Of a stretch of 64,000 bases of DNA, positions 37,199 through 48,361 are shown piece after piece. Made by a program: the position numbers and the translations under genes. The stretch is from Nematostella vectensis (Eukaryota; Cnidaria; Anthozoa; Actiniaria; Edwardsiidae): the NCBI RefSeq assembly GCF_932526225.1, contig NC_064036.1, positions 8,191,519 through 8,255,518 on the forward strand, read 5' to 3'. Below the pieces are notes generated by a model. The model saw only the letters and a program-made list of their open reading frames with translations, ran no database searches and was not told the DNA's origin. The first letter of the stretch is position 1; each line of letters opens with the position of its first letter.

Positions 37199-38130
37199 AC
37201 GAGTTATTGTAGGGGCTTCTGTGTCACTCGATCGTCGGATCGTTGGATCGATCATCCGTACTCCGTGTGGTCTTTCTGTGCTTTCGCAACACAGCAATTT
37301 TTAGAACTTTCTGTAAACTTCCGGTGACCAACTTCCGGTTAAAGTTTAGTACTATAAAAGAGCCTTAGTAATCTAATTCATTGCTACCGTGGTCCGCAGT
37401 CCGCTGTGTAGCCGTCTGTGCATATTTTTAGACAGCGGACCGCGGACCAACCAATTTCGCATTAAGGATGAATTAGTAGTCTTTGACTGTGATTATAATT
37501 ATTATATATCCGATTATAATTTAATTGTGCAATGATGGATATTTTATATTGAGTAGTATTATAAATTAATTTTGCAATGATGGGCACTTTACATTAAGTA
37601 GTTCTGGACCGCGGACCGATGAAATTTAGAGGCCTTAAAATGTGGACGGGTATTCTGAAGTTTAGCCGTTTAAGCTTACAGAGGGAATGTCGTAGATCCT
37701 TGGCTTGCTAAATGTGCAAGTAAAGTCCGTAAAACCATCTTGTTGTGATACATTTCTTCCAGTAATCGAGGAGGGTTGTTTTTCAAGCAAATGCGATCCG
37801 AATAGCTTGTGCCTTTTTTATTATCTGAGACTGTTTCCCCGCAAACGCGGCAATAATTCACGATTGCCTTTTCCAAATAGAGAAGGCTAACCCAGTAACG
37901 GTAAACTATATCGTCTGTCGCGACGGCTTTTTTTGCCAAGTTTGTTCCTTACTGTTCCCCAGGGGTTCTTTTTCTCGCGAGTGAAACGTTAGAGCAAAAT
38001 ACCCCTGGTCCAAGGATGTGAGCATGCTGGGAACATGTCGTGGCTGAGATGACAACAAAATATTGTTTTTAGTGTGAAGTATTCTAAAATGCAGAATCAT
38101 ATTCTCCAAAATTTTACAGCCTTAAATATC
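37199..38130. other. Spacer between the two duplication copies
   Basis: No supported gene. It starts inside a near-perfect hairpin (actcgtgaatgcttgcaaag and its complement, 37174-37204). It also contains an inverted pair gtccgcagtccgctgt and acagcggaccgcggac (about 37393-37446). Confidence 0.6.
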
Positions 38131-38839
38131 ATTGTTATTGAGCATTTTTGTAATTCTCTTAATGCATCATTGGGTATTATATTTTCCTATACATCGAGAT
38201 TTAAGAACACTCATAAAGAACGGCCCAGCCTCAACTGAAAATTAGACGTTCTTATAAAAAGTGTACTGCTTATTTGATTTTTGCGTCGTCCACATAGAAA
38301 AATATATGTATTTAGGATCTCAGCTTTTGGGTAATGGCTAATTCTATACATATTTTATATATAGAAGCTGTGTTAAAAAACACAGCCTTACAGAGGGGGT
38401 GCGACTCTGGGTATTACTAGCCTTTCTCGTAATATAATTTCTAGCTTTTTCGTATAATGTGATTTTGTTTATCTTCCCTGTACGTTTTTAGCCATGAAAA
38501 AATGAAGACTCGTGCTTAGTCCTCTCATTGTAAAGTAAATATCTCCTCTTGGCTTCTTTCTTTTTGTCTTAAATTTACAGAGGAAGTAAAACATAACAAA
38601 AACGCGCGTCAGACAGCAGTTGGTGCTCTTTATTCCTATTTTCTTTCCGATGACAGAAACAGGTTGGTATGCCGAATAATGCGTGACTTGACTTGTTTTG
38701 ACCATAATCGAATGCGCATAATGTATAAAAATGAGTAAAACTACAAGTGACTTGCCTCTGCTCATTGTCACATCGCGAGGCCATCAACAAAACTCAAAAC
38801 TCTGCTCTCTCTCGCCACAGATAATTGCAGATAAGACCC

Positions 38840-40922
38840 ATGGCTACCAATATCGTATTTCCCGCTTCGTTTCTCTTTTTTACTCTAACATATGCTCTGC
38901 CCGAGTATAAAAACTACACATCGATGGACGAAGAGAGGTTTCAAGTGTGGTGGACCTACGAGAATGAAACAGATACTTTCTATTTTAAGATAGATGTAGA
39001 AGCTAAAGGCTGGATTGGTTTTGGCTGGTCGCAACTCATCTGTTGTGGAGATTGGATGTTCAATGGAATGGATCAGTATGATGTTTTGGTCGGTGGTGTA
39101 TACAGCAACAATGGATCGGTTTATGGCCTGGTAAGATTCTATGATGGTCTTGATTTTTTCGCAAACATATTATAGATGGGGTTACTCAAGATAAAAGGCA
39201 TAAAAGATACATTTACAACGATTGAGGTTACGATGGTGCTTTTTAGGTTTCGTTTATGTTTTCATCTGTAAAAAAATCCCAAGGAAGCATAGGTTTGCCT
39301 TAACTTTCTGATTTGATTCTATATTTTTGGGTGGATTTAACAGGTCCGCAAGCCTTTCTTATCTTTTATAACTGAACTAGTCGGTTCTTCGGTTGTATGA
39401 TTGTGTCTTGACTCTTTTGTCGCTAGCACGAAGCATTTTTCTCTTGCAATTCTCCCGAGTACTTGATGGCGTGATGCGTGGCCTACCAATAAGCTTGTTT
39501 GATAGTAATTTGCACATTTTTATACGCTTTGAAACACTAAAACATATGTTGGTTTGATTTTTGGCGTAGAATTATACGGTCTCAGGACTAGCAAATCAGG
39601 AAGTGGAGATTTTACAGATTTTCCTAGATATCCATGCGTTATTCATTGCTTGCTACTAAATGCGCAAGACTGCTTATAGTGAAAATGAATTAGTTATATG
39701 AGCATGGTTGATAACGAAAAACGTCCTATTCACTGCATTTTGAAAAAAAAAAAACTGAAAATAATGGTTAGTTGATATCCTCCGAGAAGAATCCCCAAGG
39801 AAGGCATGGGTCATGTTTTTTCACAAACCATACATTTAGCAAACTATGTAAATTTAGTGTCCGATGTCCGGCCATCATTTCCATTTTCCTATCCACACCT
39901 CTATATTAGTATTCAGAATCTTTGTCCAAGCCAGCTCTTTCCGAATTTAAAATTCACGTCGGCGGAGAGACGACGACAGCGCCCACGTTGAATTTCACTA
40001 AAATCTTGCGTGTGCGCCGTCTAGAGTCTTTGCCGTCGCAAATCTTAAGGTTGCTTTAAGGTCCCTATTATCCTGTCCAGACCGGACCACCTCTATCCAG
40101 TGCCTCGCTCCGGGCCACCTAGTATTTCTGCACGGACACGTCCATTAGCTGTTTCTCTCGCCTTTAGGACTACCTGACGGTAGGAAGAAACCGTACCCAG
40201 TACCCCGACCGCGTGGACGCCATCAATGATTGGGACATCACAAGCGGGCGGGAGGAAGGGAACAGGACCATACTCGAGTTTAACCGGAAGCGGAACACGT
40301 CCGAACCGGTCAACCTACACCGCGTCCCAAGAAAGGGTGATATTCCAGTGGTGGTAAGATGCCCCAACTAACAAAGTGTTATTTGCCATCTAGGAGGTCC
40401 GTATCGTGATATACCGCGACCGAGGTTATGAAAATACACCTTCTTTGCTGGTAGTGAAAGATAATTAAACTTAAGGCTAGAGTGCATTGACCTCAAACAC
40501 AGACCTGGGTAAAGCACCACCTTGGTAAAGCACCATTCTAAAAAAAAAAATTCTATACTTTTGGGAATTTCCATTTTACTCTTTACAGGAAAGTTCTTTA
40601 CAGGAAAGAAGCCAAATTCACCTCCTCAAACCGGATACGTTTTAGAATTTTACACATGCTATCTGCTCTTATCTTTCAGCCGGGACTTCGCTACTTCGTA
40701 TGGGCGTACCATAAAACGGTGGACACTCCGTATCTAGACGATCTTGCGTATCGCCATGACAACAAGGGGCTTCAAGAAGTAATGCTGCTGCCATTGCCTA
40801 AAAGAAAGGAACCAGACGTGAGAGCCAGAACAACGACCAACACAGGAACCAGTAGTCAAGCAGAAACGGTCGCCATAACAGGGCTTCTGATGACAGCTGT
40901 GATGATGTCACGTCTGACGTGA
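38840..40922 (+). CDS. DOMON-domain secreted or GPI-anchored protein, copy 2
   Basis: Exons are 38840-39130, 40168-40353 and 40680-40922, 239 residues, with the same structure and phases as copy 1. The only amino-acid differences I can find from copy 1 are three in the signal peptide (MATNIVFPASF against MATNLVLPALF). The mature DOMON region and C-terminal tail read identically. All three exons, splice sites and the aataaa at 41088 are preserved, so both copies should be functional genes unless regulation differs. Confidence 0.85.
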
Positions 40923-41719
40923 CTTCTTGACTTCTTAGACTTATAAAATAAGATTTATCCCATCTATGGTGTGTTTTCTAATGATAAGAAAATAAGAATG
41001 TAGTGCAGCAAGTAGATTCCAAGAGTGACAAGACGATGACAATAAGAAAAAAAACTGCCTAGAAATTGGACAGCAACAGGAAATCCCAATAAAACAAAAA
41101 CTCAAGGAACTTGGCTTGAGAAGGACTAATATAAGAAGGGAGAGGGCTAGGTGTGACAAAAGAGTAAAACTTTTACTTTGCGCACTACCTGCAGAAAATA
41201 AACAAAGTGAATAAATAAAGAGTTGTGGAGCATCTAGGATTTGCATTGTATCCAATAACAAGCGAATTTAAGAATTGCTTCGTGCTCGGCAGAAATACAC
41301 GGCGAACTCACAGCTCTGCCCCCTCCCCTTACCCCCTGTAAGTAACCTTCCCTGTCCCCTTCACCTCCTTTAGAGGTAAAGGGGACATTTTCCCCCAAAA
41401 GTGTCCCTTACGTCTCTTTCGCTTTTTTGCCACCCCAAAAAAATATCAGCCCGATCAACCATCGATGATGAAAAAGCGACAACAGTATAACGAAGGTTTA
41501 TAGTTAATTTTTAGAAATATCAATACATTTAATAATAATCTCTGCTTATATGTTGATGCTCTAATCTTTTCCAATTGAAGAGGGTAAATTAGTGACCTGA
41601 GATTAAGTAAAACAAAATTAGTGTACGAATTAGAAATGCCCATGTAAAAATCAATTATAGGAAGATTTTTGCGCCAAATTAGAACTAAACACTAGGCACT
41701 TCATCATCCGGGGACTTAC

Positions 41720-42004
41720 CGAGGATCAGTGCGGTCAGAGTGACAGGATCGTAGCCGAAAATTACTCGGAGCTCTTTGATGCATATCTTGCAGCTCTTGG
41801 TGCTGATATACTATAAAAGCGTTTACACAGAGAATAGTATAAGTTAAAAACAAGACATGATATTTCAAGCTTTTGGAATCTTCGTACCTCTACCCATGGT
41901 GCAATGCTGTTGTGCTCAGGAATGGCTCTGCTGAGGGCAGATATATGACTGGCGCTGACCAGTACCGTGGGCGCAGCAGTGAAATTCGAGTTAAAGTTAA
42001 GGAC
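41720..42004 (-). CDS. Two exons of one H-type-lectin-like domain (duplication copy 2)
   Basis: Exon a is 41888-42004 and exon b 41720-41810, matching 36539-36823 in length and phase. The protein differs at one visible place (SHISALSRA against SHISGLSRA). Because the secreted lectin-like gene at 43.4-46.2 kb lies directly upstream on the same strand, these exons could be its 3' continuation. The DOMON gene would then lie in its intron on the other strand. No connecting exon was found. Confidence 0.6.
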
Positions 42005-42379
42005 CTGAAACAACAATGGAAAAATTGCATAAAACTACACTATACAGGGTTTTCCGGCGCTAATTGAAATGTTCACAAGCTCAGGTTTGATATCATTGTC
42101 TTTTAAACCACCTCTGCCGTGAATATCCAGCGCTTCATACCATCTTTGGCGTAAATGTTCAGCGCTTTTACAGAGCGGATCTAATGGTGGGCCGGGCGCC
42201 CCACCCCACCCCCTATTTTCAGATATTTTGCTTGATAAAATAACAAGAAATATAAGGAAATACAGGTAAAAAGAATGAATTAGCTTAACCCCCCTTTTTA
42301 GAAACACTTTCTTCGCCCCCACCCTTTTTGGAACTCTGGATCCGCCCCTTTTTTACTCGTGAATGCTTGCAAAGCATTT

Positions 42380-43025
42380 TTTTACAGAAACGTCTTCAAT
42401 GTGGGTTGAGCGTGCGCATGTGCCTTTGTCACTGACGCCAATCGATCTTCTACGGTTCATTCAAATTCAAGTTGTTAGTTTACAAAACAAGTAAAATGCT
42501 AGCACAGCCATTTTTGTTCTCCCTCTTTTAGTACTTGAAGATTCGCATCTCTGGGTTTTCGCATTATTTGTTTGAATTTTTGCTGAAAGAGTGATTTTGT
42601 GCTGAAAGAGCGTATAGCCAAAGCTACGACGTTTAAAGTCAGAGAAACACAAGGAAAAAGCTTCTGTTAGCAAGGCCTTTCTTTGCAGGGTAATAAAAGA
42701 AAGCCTCTGTTTGCAGGTCAAGAAAAATAGTATGGACTTTCATAAGTTGGTTTTTTCCATAATCCTTTTTTATAAATTAAGTGCTAAATATCAAACAAAA
42801 CTCGTTCAAACACGCTTATTCATCAAGAAACGATCAATAACGATTTTGCGAATTTCTATAATGTTGACATGCTTAAAATACCTATGATTGTAGCTTGATT
42901 TATTATTTCGGGTATTTAACTTCTGTTTCCGGAGAGAATAGGGCGAAATTTGACATACTAGCAAAAGCAGTTCGAGATACCAATTAGGATAAAAACTAAT
43001 TTTACTCCGAGGTTAATTCGCCAAT
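42380..43025. other. Non-coding stretch, no supported gene
   Basis: No exon could be supported between the duplication and the SINE. A short minus-strand frame at 42467-42721 shows no family motifs. Confidence 0.5.
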
Positions 43026-43205
43026 GTCTCGGTAGTATAGTGGTTCTGTCGCTTGTCTAAGACGCCAGAGATCGGGGGTTCGATTGTTATGTTTCCCGAC
43101 ATACACAGCGAGCGTTGGTGGGCGCGAAGGCCTGGCACATGGCGAAGAAGTTGCACTTGACGTGGATACACGGATGTAAGGCTGCACACCGATAAAAAAT
43201 ATAAA
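43026..43205 (+). mobile_element. tRNA-derived SINE with a tRNA-Asp-like head
   Basis: The head tctcggtagtatagtggttc carries an A-box-like tagtatagtgg. gggttcgattg about 35 bases later matches a B box. The anticodon-loop region reads ttgtcta, with gtc in the Asp position. The acceptor stem pairs only partly. About 100 bp of unrelated body follows the head and ends in an A-rich tail (gataaaaaatataaactcaa). This is the build of a SINE and not of a functional tRNA gene. Confidence 0.65.
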
Positions 43206-43214
43206 CTCAAATGG

Positions 43215-43330
43215 CAACTTATCTAACGACCATAAAGTGGGTCATTTCTTATTAAGGATCTTCAAATACTATGCTTTTTCAATATAATACCACTGACTGC
43301 GCCCCACCCCCACAGCCAATCCTGTGAACG
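43215..43330. repeat. Dispersed repeat, copy 2
   Basis: gggtcatttcttattaagga, then tatgctttttcaat, then ccaatcctgtgaacgcg, parallels 1105-1205 in the same order and orientation. It lies immediately downstream of the SINE tail, so it could be part of a composite element. Confidence 0.6.
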
Positions 43331-43361
43331 CGCGTGGTGCGTCTATCATTAGAACCGTTAC

Positions 43362-46234
43362 CTCCGATCGCTAAATAGCTGATGGTGACGGGGTCATGGT
43401 GTTGTTCGTACGGCTGAATGTCTTTCATGCAGCCACGGAACCCGGTCGTGCTCAGATCTGACAAAATCGGAGACAAGGAAATCTTTCAGATGCAACAATA
43501 TGCCATATGCTCAATCTATAGGGAACTACTTTCTCAGTAATAAATACAAAAAACAATACCTGCGCCATGTCAAATTGTTCTATTTGAAATTACGTTACTC
43601 AAACTACGTATTTCAATAAATAAAACTACGCCTTTGTACAGTGGGCAAAGACAACAACAGCGACAGCGGGAGAACAAAGTCTAATATTCTTACCTCGATC
43701 CACTGTGAGATGGCGTTCTGTTTTGGATAGACTGTCCGTGGGTTCTGGGGGTTCGACACGTGCGATGCTTCTGTGATTACTACAGGGGCCACGGTTTGTG
43801 AAGTTTTGATTCTAAAACACGAAAAATAATAATATAAATTATTAGCAGGGATGCCATTTTTTTTTAGTCTGGGGAAGGGGCAAGCTATCAGTCCGTCTTG
43901 TCCGAATGTCCGTTCTAATGTCCTTCTGTCACAGAAAAAGCCTCATACATTGTTGAGAAAATCTTACTCGAATTAAAAAGGAAATCTCTTTCGCCAATGT
44001 AGTAGGCTGCGTTTTACTCTCTGTTCCACAAACTATCTATTGAGTTTGGATGGTTTGAGTTAAAATCTATAAACCGTTCGATTATCATTTCGATACCACT
44101 AGTTCTATGGGTAGCCTGTGTGGCGCATTTGGCAGCGTCGCTATGTAACGCCTGCTGTCACTCACCACTGTACTCCCTCGATAAAAAAGTAACAATTTTA
44201 ATATAGGGGTAGCGATGGGTAAATCCGAGACTTTCCGAGGCGCCGAGACCCGTGTTTCATTATCCGAGCTCGAGAATTTTGTCAAATTTCGAAATCCGAG
44301 CCCGAGCTTTTTTTTTTTCGAGCTTGTTTTCGGATAACTTGAGCAGAGATACAATATATACTGTTTGCTATATACGAAAAAGAAGTAGAAACCCGGACTC
44401 CGAGACCGTGGTATCGTGGTAAAAAAGCGAGGCTCCGGATCCCCTACACTTTAAAAAAAAACAAGACTTCGAGACTTGCGTAAAAAAACACCGAGAGACT
44501 TTCAAAATTTCGAGGTACCCATCGCTACCCCTTAATATGGCTGCATGAGTCGGCCTCTGTACCTTAGTATTCATGCATTTGTTTATTAACTTTATTTATC
44601 TTTCTTATTATTATGGATATACTAATCTGTCTTACATACACAATTTATTTATACACGGTTAAAACTTCAGTTAATACATAGATAAAAATATTGATTTAAT
44701 ATATAATACTGTTTTTCATGTTTGCCGTATGTGGAAATGATCTGGATAGCAAAAAGTCTTTCACTACAAAACTGGAAAGATATGGGATTGTCGACTATTC
44801 CACGGTCGTGGCCAAAGGAGCATTAAACAAAGTGGGGACAAGGTTGCAACAGCAACGGTTTTGGATTTCATGTGCTGTTTACATCCACTCACCACTGTAA
44901 TATCCCTGTGGGTCCCGTCAAAGTTCTTTAACTCCCTCATACAGATCTTGAAATCAAATCTCGTTGGATCCTCGACGCAGGCGCTAGCGGCATCGTGCGG
45001 CCGGCGCTTGTGGAAGTGGACTGGAGTCAAGTAAATGTATGGCGTCTGTGCGAATGACTGTTAAGAACGAAAATAGGATAAGAATGAAATAGTTTCGATC
45101 ACATCGACTAAATTGTTGTAATAGAAAAGAGGCAAATGATTAGGGCTGGTAGACGGGTAGTCTGCTCAGCATCCACTCATAGTTTCACGTACGCCTATCC
45201 CACAAGCTTCCCATAAGAAGGGAGAGCTATTAAACTTACACATTTTCTTAATAAGCAGGGGAACGAAAATCAAAGGAATAAATAAAACAATCAGGGCATT
45301 TGTTTGGATAAGAACCTCATTTTACCCTGGTTTAGAGTTAAACTACTTTCTAGGAGCTCGCACAGAGCTGTAAATAATAAAAGTACTGTTTTTTTTGGTT
45401 TCTTCAAGATTTAAAGTAATTCCCTTACGCCATAAAAAAAAAAACAACTTTGAACCGGGAACAAGGGACTAAGATTAGGTGGGTCGGAAAACCAATGATA
45501 CTTTGCTTGGGGGAGGGGAAAGGAAGCCATTAATGCCCGGGGAGGATTAAAAGTGTGGAAGTAGGAGTGAAATGAATGGAAGGTAAAGGAAATATAGGAA
45601 GGGAGGGGAGGATGCATGATACTCACTCGTCCCAAGCAATAGCACAGTCACGCACTTCGTTCCCGTCGTCCATAGCGAAATAATATCAGTCCCTGACAAT
45701 CCTCTGCTCAACACTTCATCATACGCAAGCCATTGAAGCGACACCACGCGGCGCGAGCTGATTGGTCCAGAGGTGGCAACACAACCGGTAAAACCTGTTT
45801 GCGTCACGTCCTCGACCCAGGTCACAGCGGCCTCGTAGGTTGGTCTGGTTGTCTCATATAACACGGAGACCTGGACGCCGACAGTAAGTTTGGGGAACGC
45901 GGAAGGAAAAGCAAAAGGCATGCAGTAATGCTCCATAATCGGCTGAACTTCAAGCGTTGCATGACCGTAGTGAATTACTGCATCTGCTAACAAAAAAATA
46001 ACAAAAAAAGAATATAGTAAAAGATGTGGCAAAAAGTATAAGGTTATAAAAAAAAAGGGAGAAGTTAGCTGCCACTTCTCAAGAAAAGCAGTATTTTTAT
46101 AAACGAGATTACCCCTCATTCCCAAACAAAACAGAGTATAGCTCTGGTCACACTAGCAAAACCACTGTAATCTAACCTGTGGTCCTGACTTGCAGCCAAA
46201 GTATGGAGATGAAAACTAACGTCTCTCCATCCAT
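43362..46234 (-). CDS. Secreted protein with repeated H-type-lectin-like domains (partial model)
   Basis: Exon 1 (46177-46234) encodes a signal peptide (MDGETLVFISILWLQVRTT). It joins in phase to exon 2 (45627-45986; DAVIHYGHATLEVQP, then VTWVEDVTQTGFTGC and VVSLQWLAYDE). A further domain exon is 44893-45057 (FAQTPYIYLTPVHFHKRR, then CVEDPTRFDFKICMRELKNF and DGTHRDITV). Another domain is split over 43694-43811 (APVVITEASH, then NAISQWIE) and 43362-43457 (LSTTGFRGCMKDIQ, then HHDPVTISYLAIGG). The recurring W(V/I)ED..T.GF, C and DPVT/WLA pattern suggests a lectin-type beta sandwich that binds glycans outside the cell (inference). Exon 1 to 2 is the only junction whose phases close. Later junctions do not close with the sites I can see, so exons may be missing or the gene damaged. 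Confidence 0.6.
44205..44532. mobile_element. MITE with 17-bp terminal inverted repeats
   Basis: The left end aggggtagcgatgggta and the right end tacccatcgctacccct are exact inverted repeats. The flanks share taatat, a 6-bp (possibly 7-bp) target duplication. The 328-bp interior is rich in ccgag and ctcgg words forming further imperfect inverted pairs and has no ORF. It lies in an intron of the lectin-like gene. The size, ends and lack of coding capacity fit a non-autonomous DNA element. The parent family is not identified. Confidence 0.8.
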
Positions 46235-47509
46235 CGCACCTCAACCAGGAGCCTGCAGGCAGTGAGTAATCTTACTAAACTCTCGAGAGTAAAACAAAAA
46301 CAATTACTAAAAACAATGAAAGAAATCGCCTTGAAGGACTGAATAAAAGTTCGAAACGTTGGCATATTTTGTGACTCTGTTTTGGTTCTCCATTTTCAAC
46401 ACAAGAAATATATGGGAATAACGTTTGAACTTACTTGAGGTCTGAACGGAACGCATACCTATTTCAATAAACTATGTCAGCAATTCATCATAGGCTATGG
46501 GCATTGGTTATTTGTCAGAATAGAGATGAGAAAACTAGTGGTTTGTTTTATTCACATTTTCATGTATTCAATAGAAATACGATGATACCTATGGTACTGA
46601 CATGTGCCATTTTCCATCTGCACTGGCGTTTCCTTGTATGTGGTGGGAGTTTTTCTCTCGCGAGTACAGAATTGCGTCAAAACTACAGCACAATACTTGC
46701 CGCCCGTATGACGTTATTTAAACGGCACTCTTCAAACAAACAGGCAGGTAAAGAACAAAAGAAAACTACTACTCACCTCTTATTATTTTCTTTCTTTCTA
46801 GCTCAGATTTATTTGCCAAGTTGATGAGTACAGAAATATACAGCGGAGTTCATAAATTGCTTCACACCTCGATCTATAATCTCGTGTTTTCTTTTCCAAT
46901 CAAATAATGCAGCCCGCCGCATTCTTGCGTGCTGTTAATTATTGCATGTATTCACTCCGTATCCTATTGTGCGTCTGTCCATTAATAGATGCACAGGTGA
47001 AGTCATATCGTGTCATGGACAAAAAGTATGCAACTAGACGCAGTCGAGTGATGCGTGACTATTGTTCATGACACAGTGCTTGCACCGTCCAACCCTACTA
47101 GCGCAGCCTCGGTTGACCATAACACAAATACAGCAAAATTGCTTGACCCGGTTTATTATTTTTTCAATAATGTTGGCGCTCACGTTTAACGCACATACTC
47201 TCTAACGCATACTACTCTACAACCTTTTTGAGCGGAGGACATTATTTTACCCGTACTTCCTGTATTTTAAACTGGGGGGGGAACAGAAGCATTTTACCCC
47301 CTCTATTTTTGGGATCGCTCCAACTCCCCTTTTATTTCCGGTAAAATCTAGGAAAAACTTCAAGTCATCTTTGTCTCCCCCAAACTCGTATCTTTGTATT
47401 TAAATGTCCTTTTACTTCCAAGGACCATGTCCGTATGAGTATCACTTCAACATTCACCATCTTGGGGAGCATAGGCAATCATAGAGTGATCCGACGGATA
47501 ACACCCTAA
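46235..47509. other. Intergenic between SMG8 and the lectin-like gene
   Basis: No exon is supported. It should hold the promoter of the minus-strand lectin-like gene, and part of the SMG8 3' region may reach here if transcription crosses the minisatellite. Confidence 0.5.
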
Positions 47510-48361
47510 CAACATCATCTCTTCTCTGTAGGTTATCCATCACCACGCCCTGTGTTTGTACTCCTAGCACCATCTCTTCTCTGCATGTTATCCACCATGT
47601 CCGGTGCACTTACTCCTATCACCATCTCTTCTCTGTAGGTTATCCATCACCACGCCCTGTGTTTGTACTCCTAGCACCATCTCTTCTCTGCATTTTATCA
47701 ACCATGTCCTGTGCACTTACTCGTAGCACCATCTCTTCTCTGCATTTTATCAACCATGTCCTGTGCACTTACTCCTATCACCATCTCTTCTCTGTAGGTT
47801 ATCCATCACCACGCCCTGTGTTTGTACTCCTACCACCATCTCTTCTCTGCATGTTATCCATCATATCCTGTGCACTTACTCCTATCACCATCTCTTCTCT
47901 GTACGTTTTTCATCACCAAGCCCTGTGTTTGTACTCCTACCACCAGTTCTTCTCTGTAGGTTATCCATCACCACGCCCTGTGTTTGTACTCCTAGCACCA
48001 TCTCTTCTCTGCATTTTATCAACCATGTCCTGTGCACTTACTCCTATCACCATCTCTTCTCTGTAGGTTATCCATCACCACGCCCTGTGTTTGTACTCCT
48101 ACCACCATCTCTTCTCTGCATGTTATCCATCATGTACTGTTCACTTACTCCTATCACCATCTCTTCTCTGTACGTTTTTCATCACCAAGCCTTGTGTTTG
48201 TACTCCTACCACCATCTTTTCTCTGTAGATTATCCATCACCACGCCCTGTGTTTGTACTCCTACCACAAACTCTTCTCTGCATGTTATCCACCATGTCCT
48301 GTGCACTTACTCCTATCACCATCTCTTCTCTGTAGGTTATCCATCACCACGCCCTGTGCAC
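47510..48361 (-). repeat. 52-55-bp minisatellite starting at the SMG8 stop codon
   Basis: About 16 units contain catctcttctctg (47516, 47571, 47623 and so on). Two unit types mainly alternate, one with gtaggttatccatcaccacg and one with catgttatccaccatgtcc. The gene-proximal unit continues without a break into the end of SMG8: the coding strand there reads GGAGTGAGTGCACAGG, while array units read GGAGTAAGTGCACAGG. Plus-strand frames through it (47659-48583) are by-products of the repeat. Confidence 0.9.

Larger units (their letters stand above)
38131..42379. repeat. Segmental duplication, copy 2 (empty LINE site)
   Basis: This is a direct repeat of 31246-37198 without the LINE. Its right end diverges from copy 1 in the middle of the hairpin that copy 1 retains complete at 37174-37204. 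Gene content is the same as in copy 1. Confidence 0.95.

Noticed and set aside
43026-43102. A functional tRNA-Asp gene
   Set aside because: The acceptor stem does not pair fully, there are extra bases in the T arm, and a SINE-like body and A-rich tail follow.
45628-45680. Alternative frame MDDGNEVRDCAIAWDE at the end of the lectin-like exon 2
   Set aside because: It looks protein-like but is closed by a stop immediately, has no acceptor in front and is out of frame with the clear domain sequence.
46474-46824. 116-codon plus-strand ORF upstream of the lectin-like gene
   Set aside because: No recognisable motif, and composition like random sequence; no evidence for a gene.
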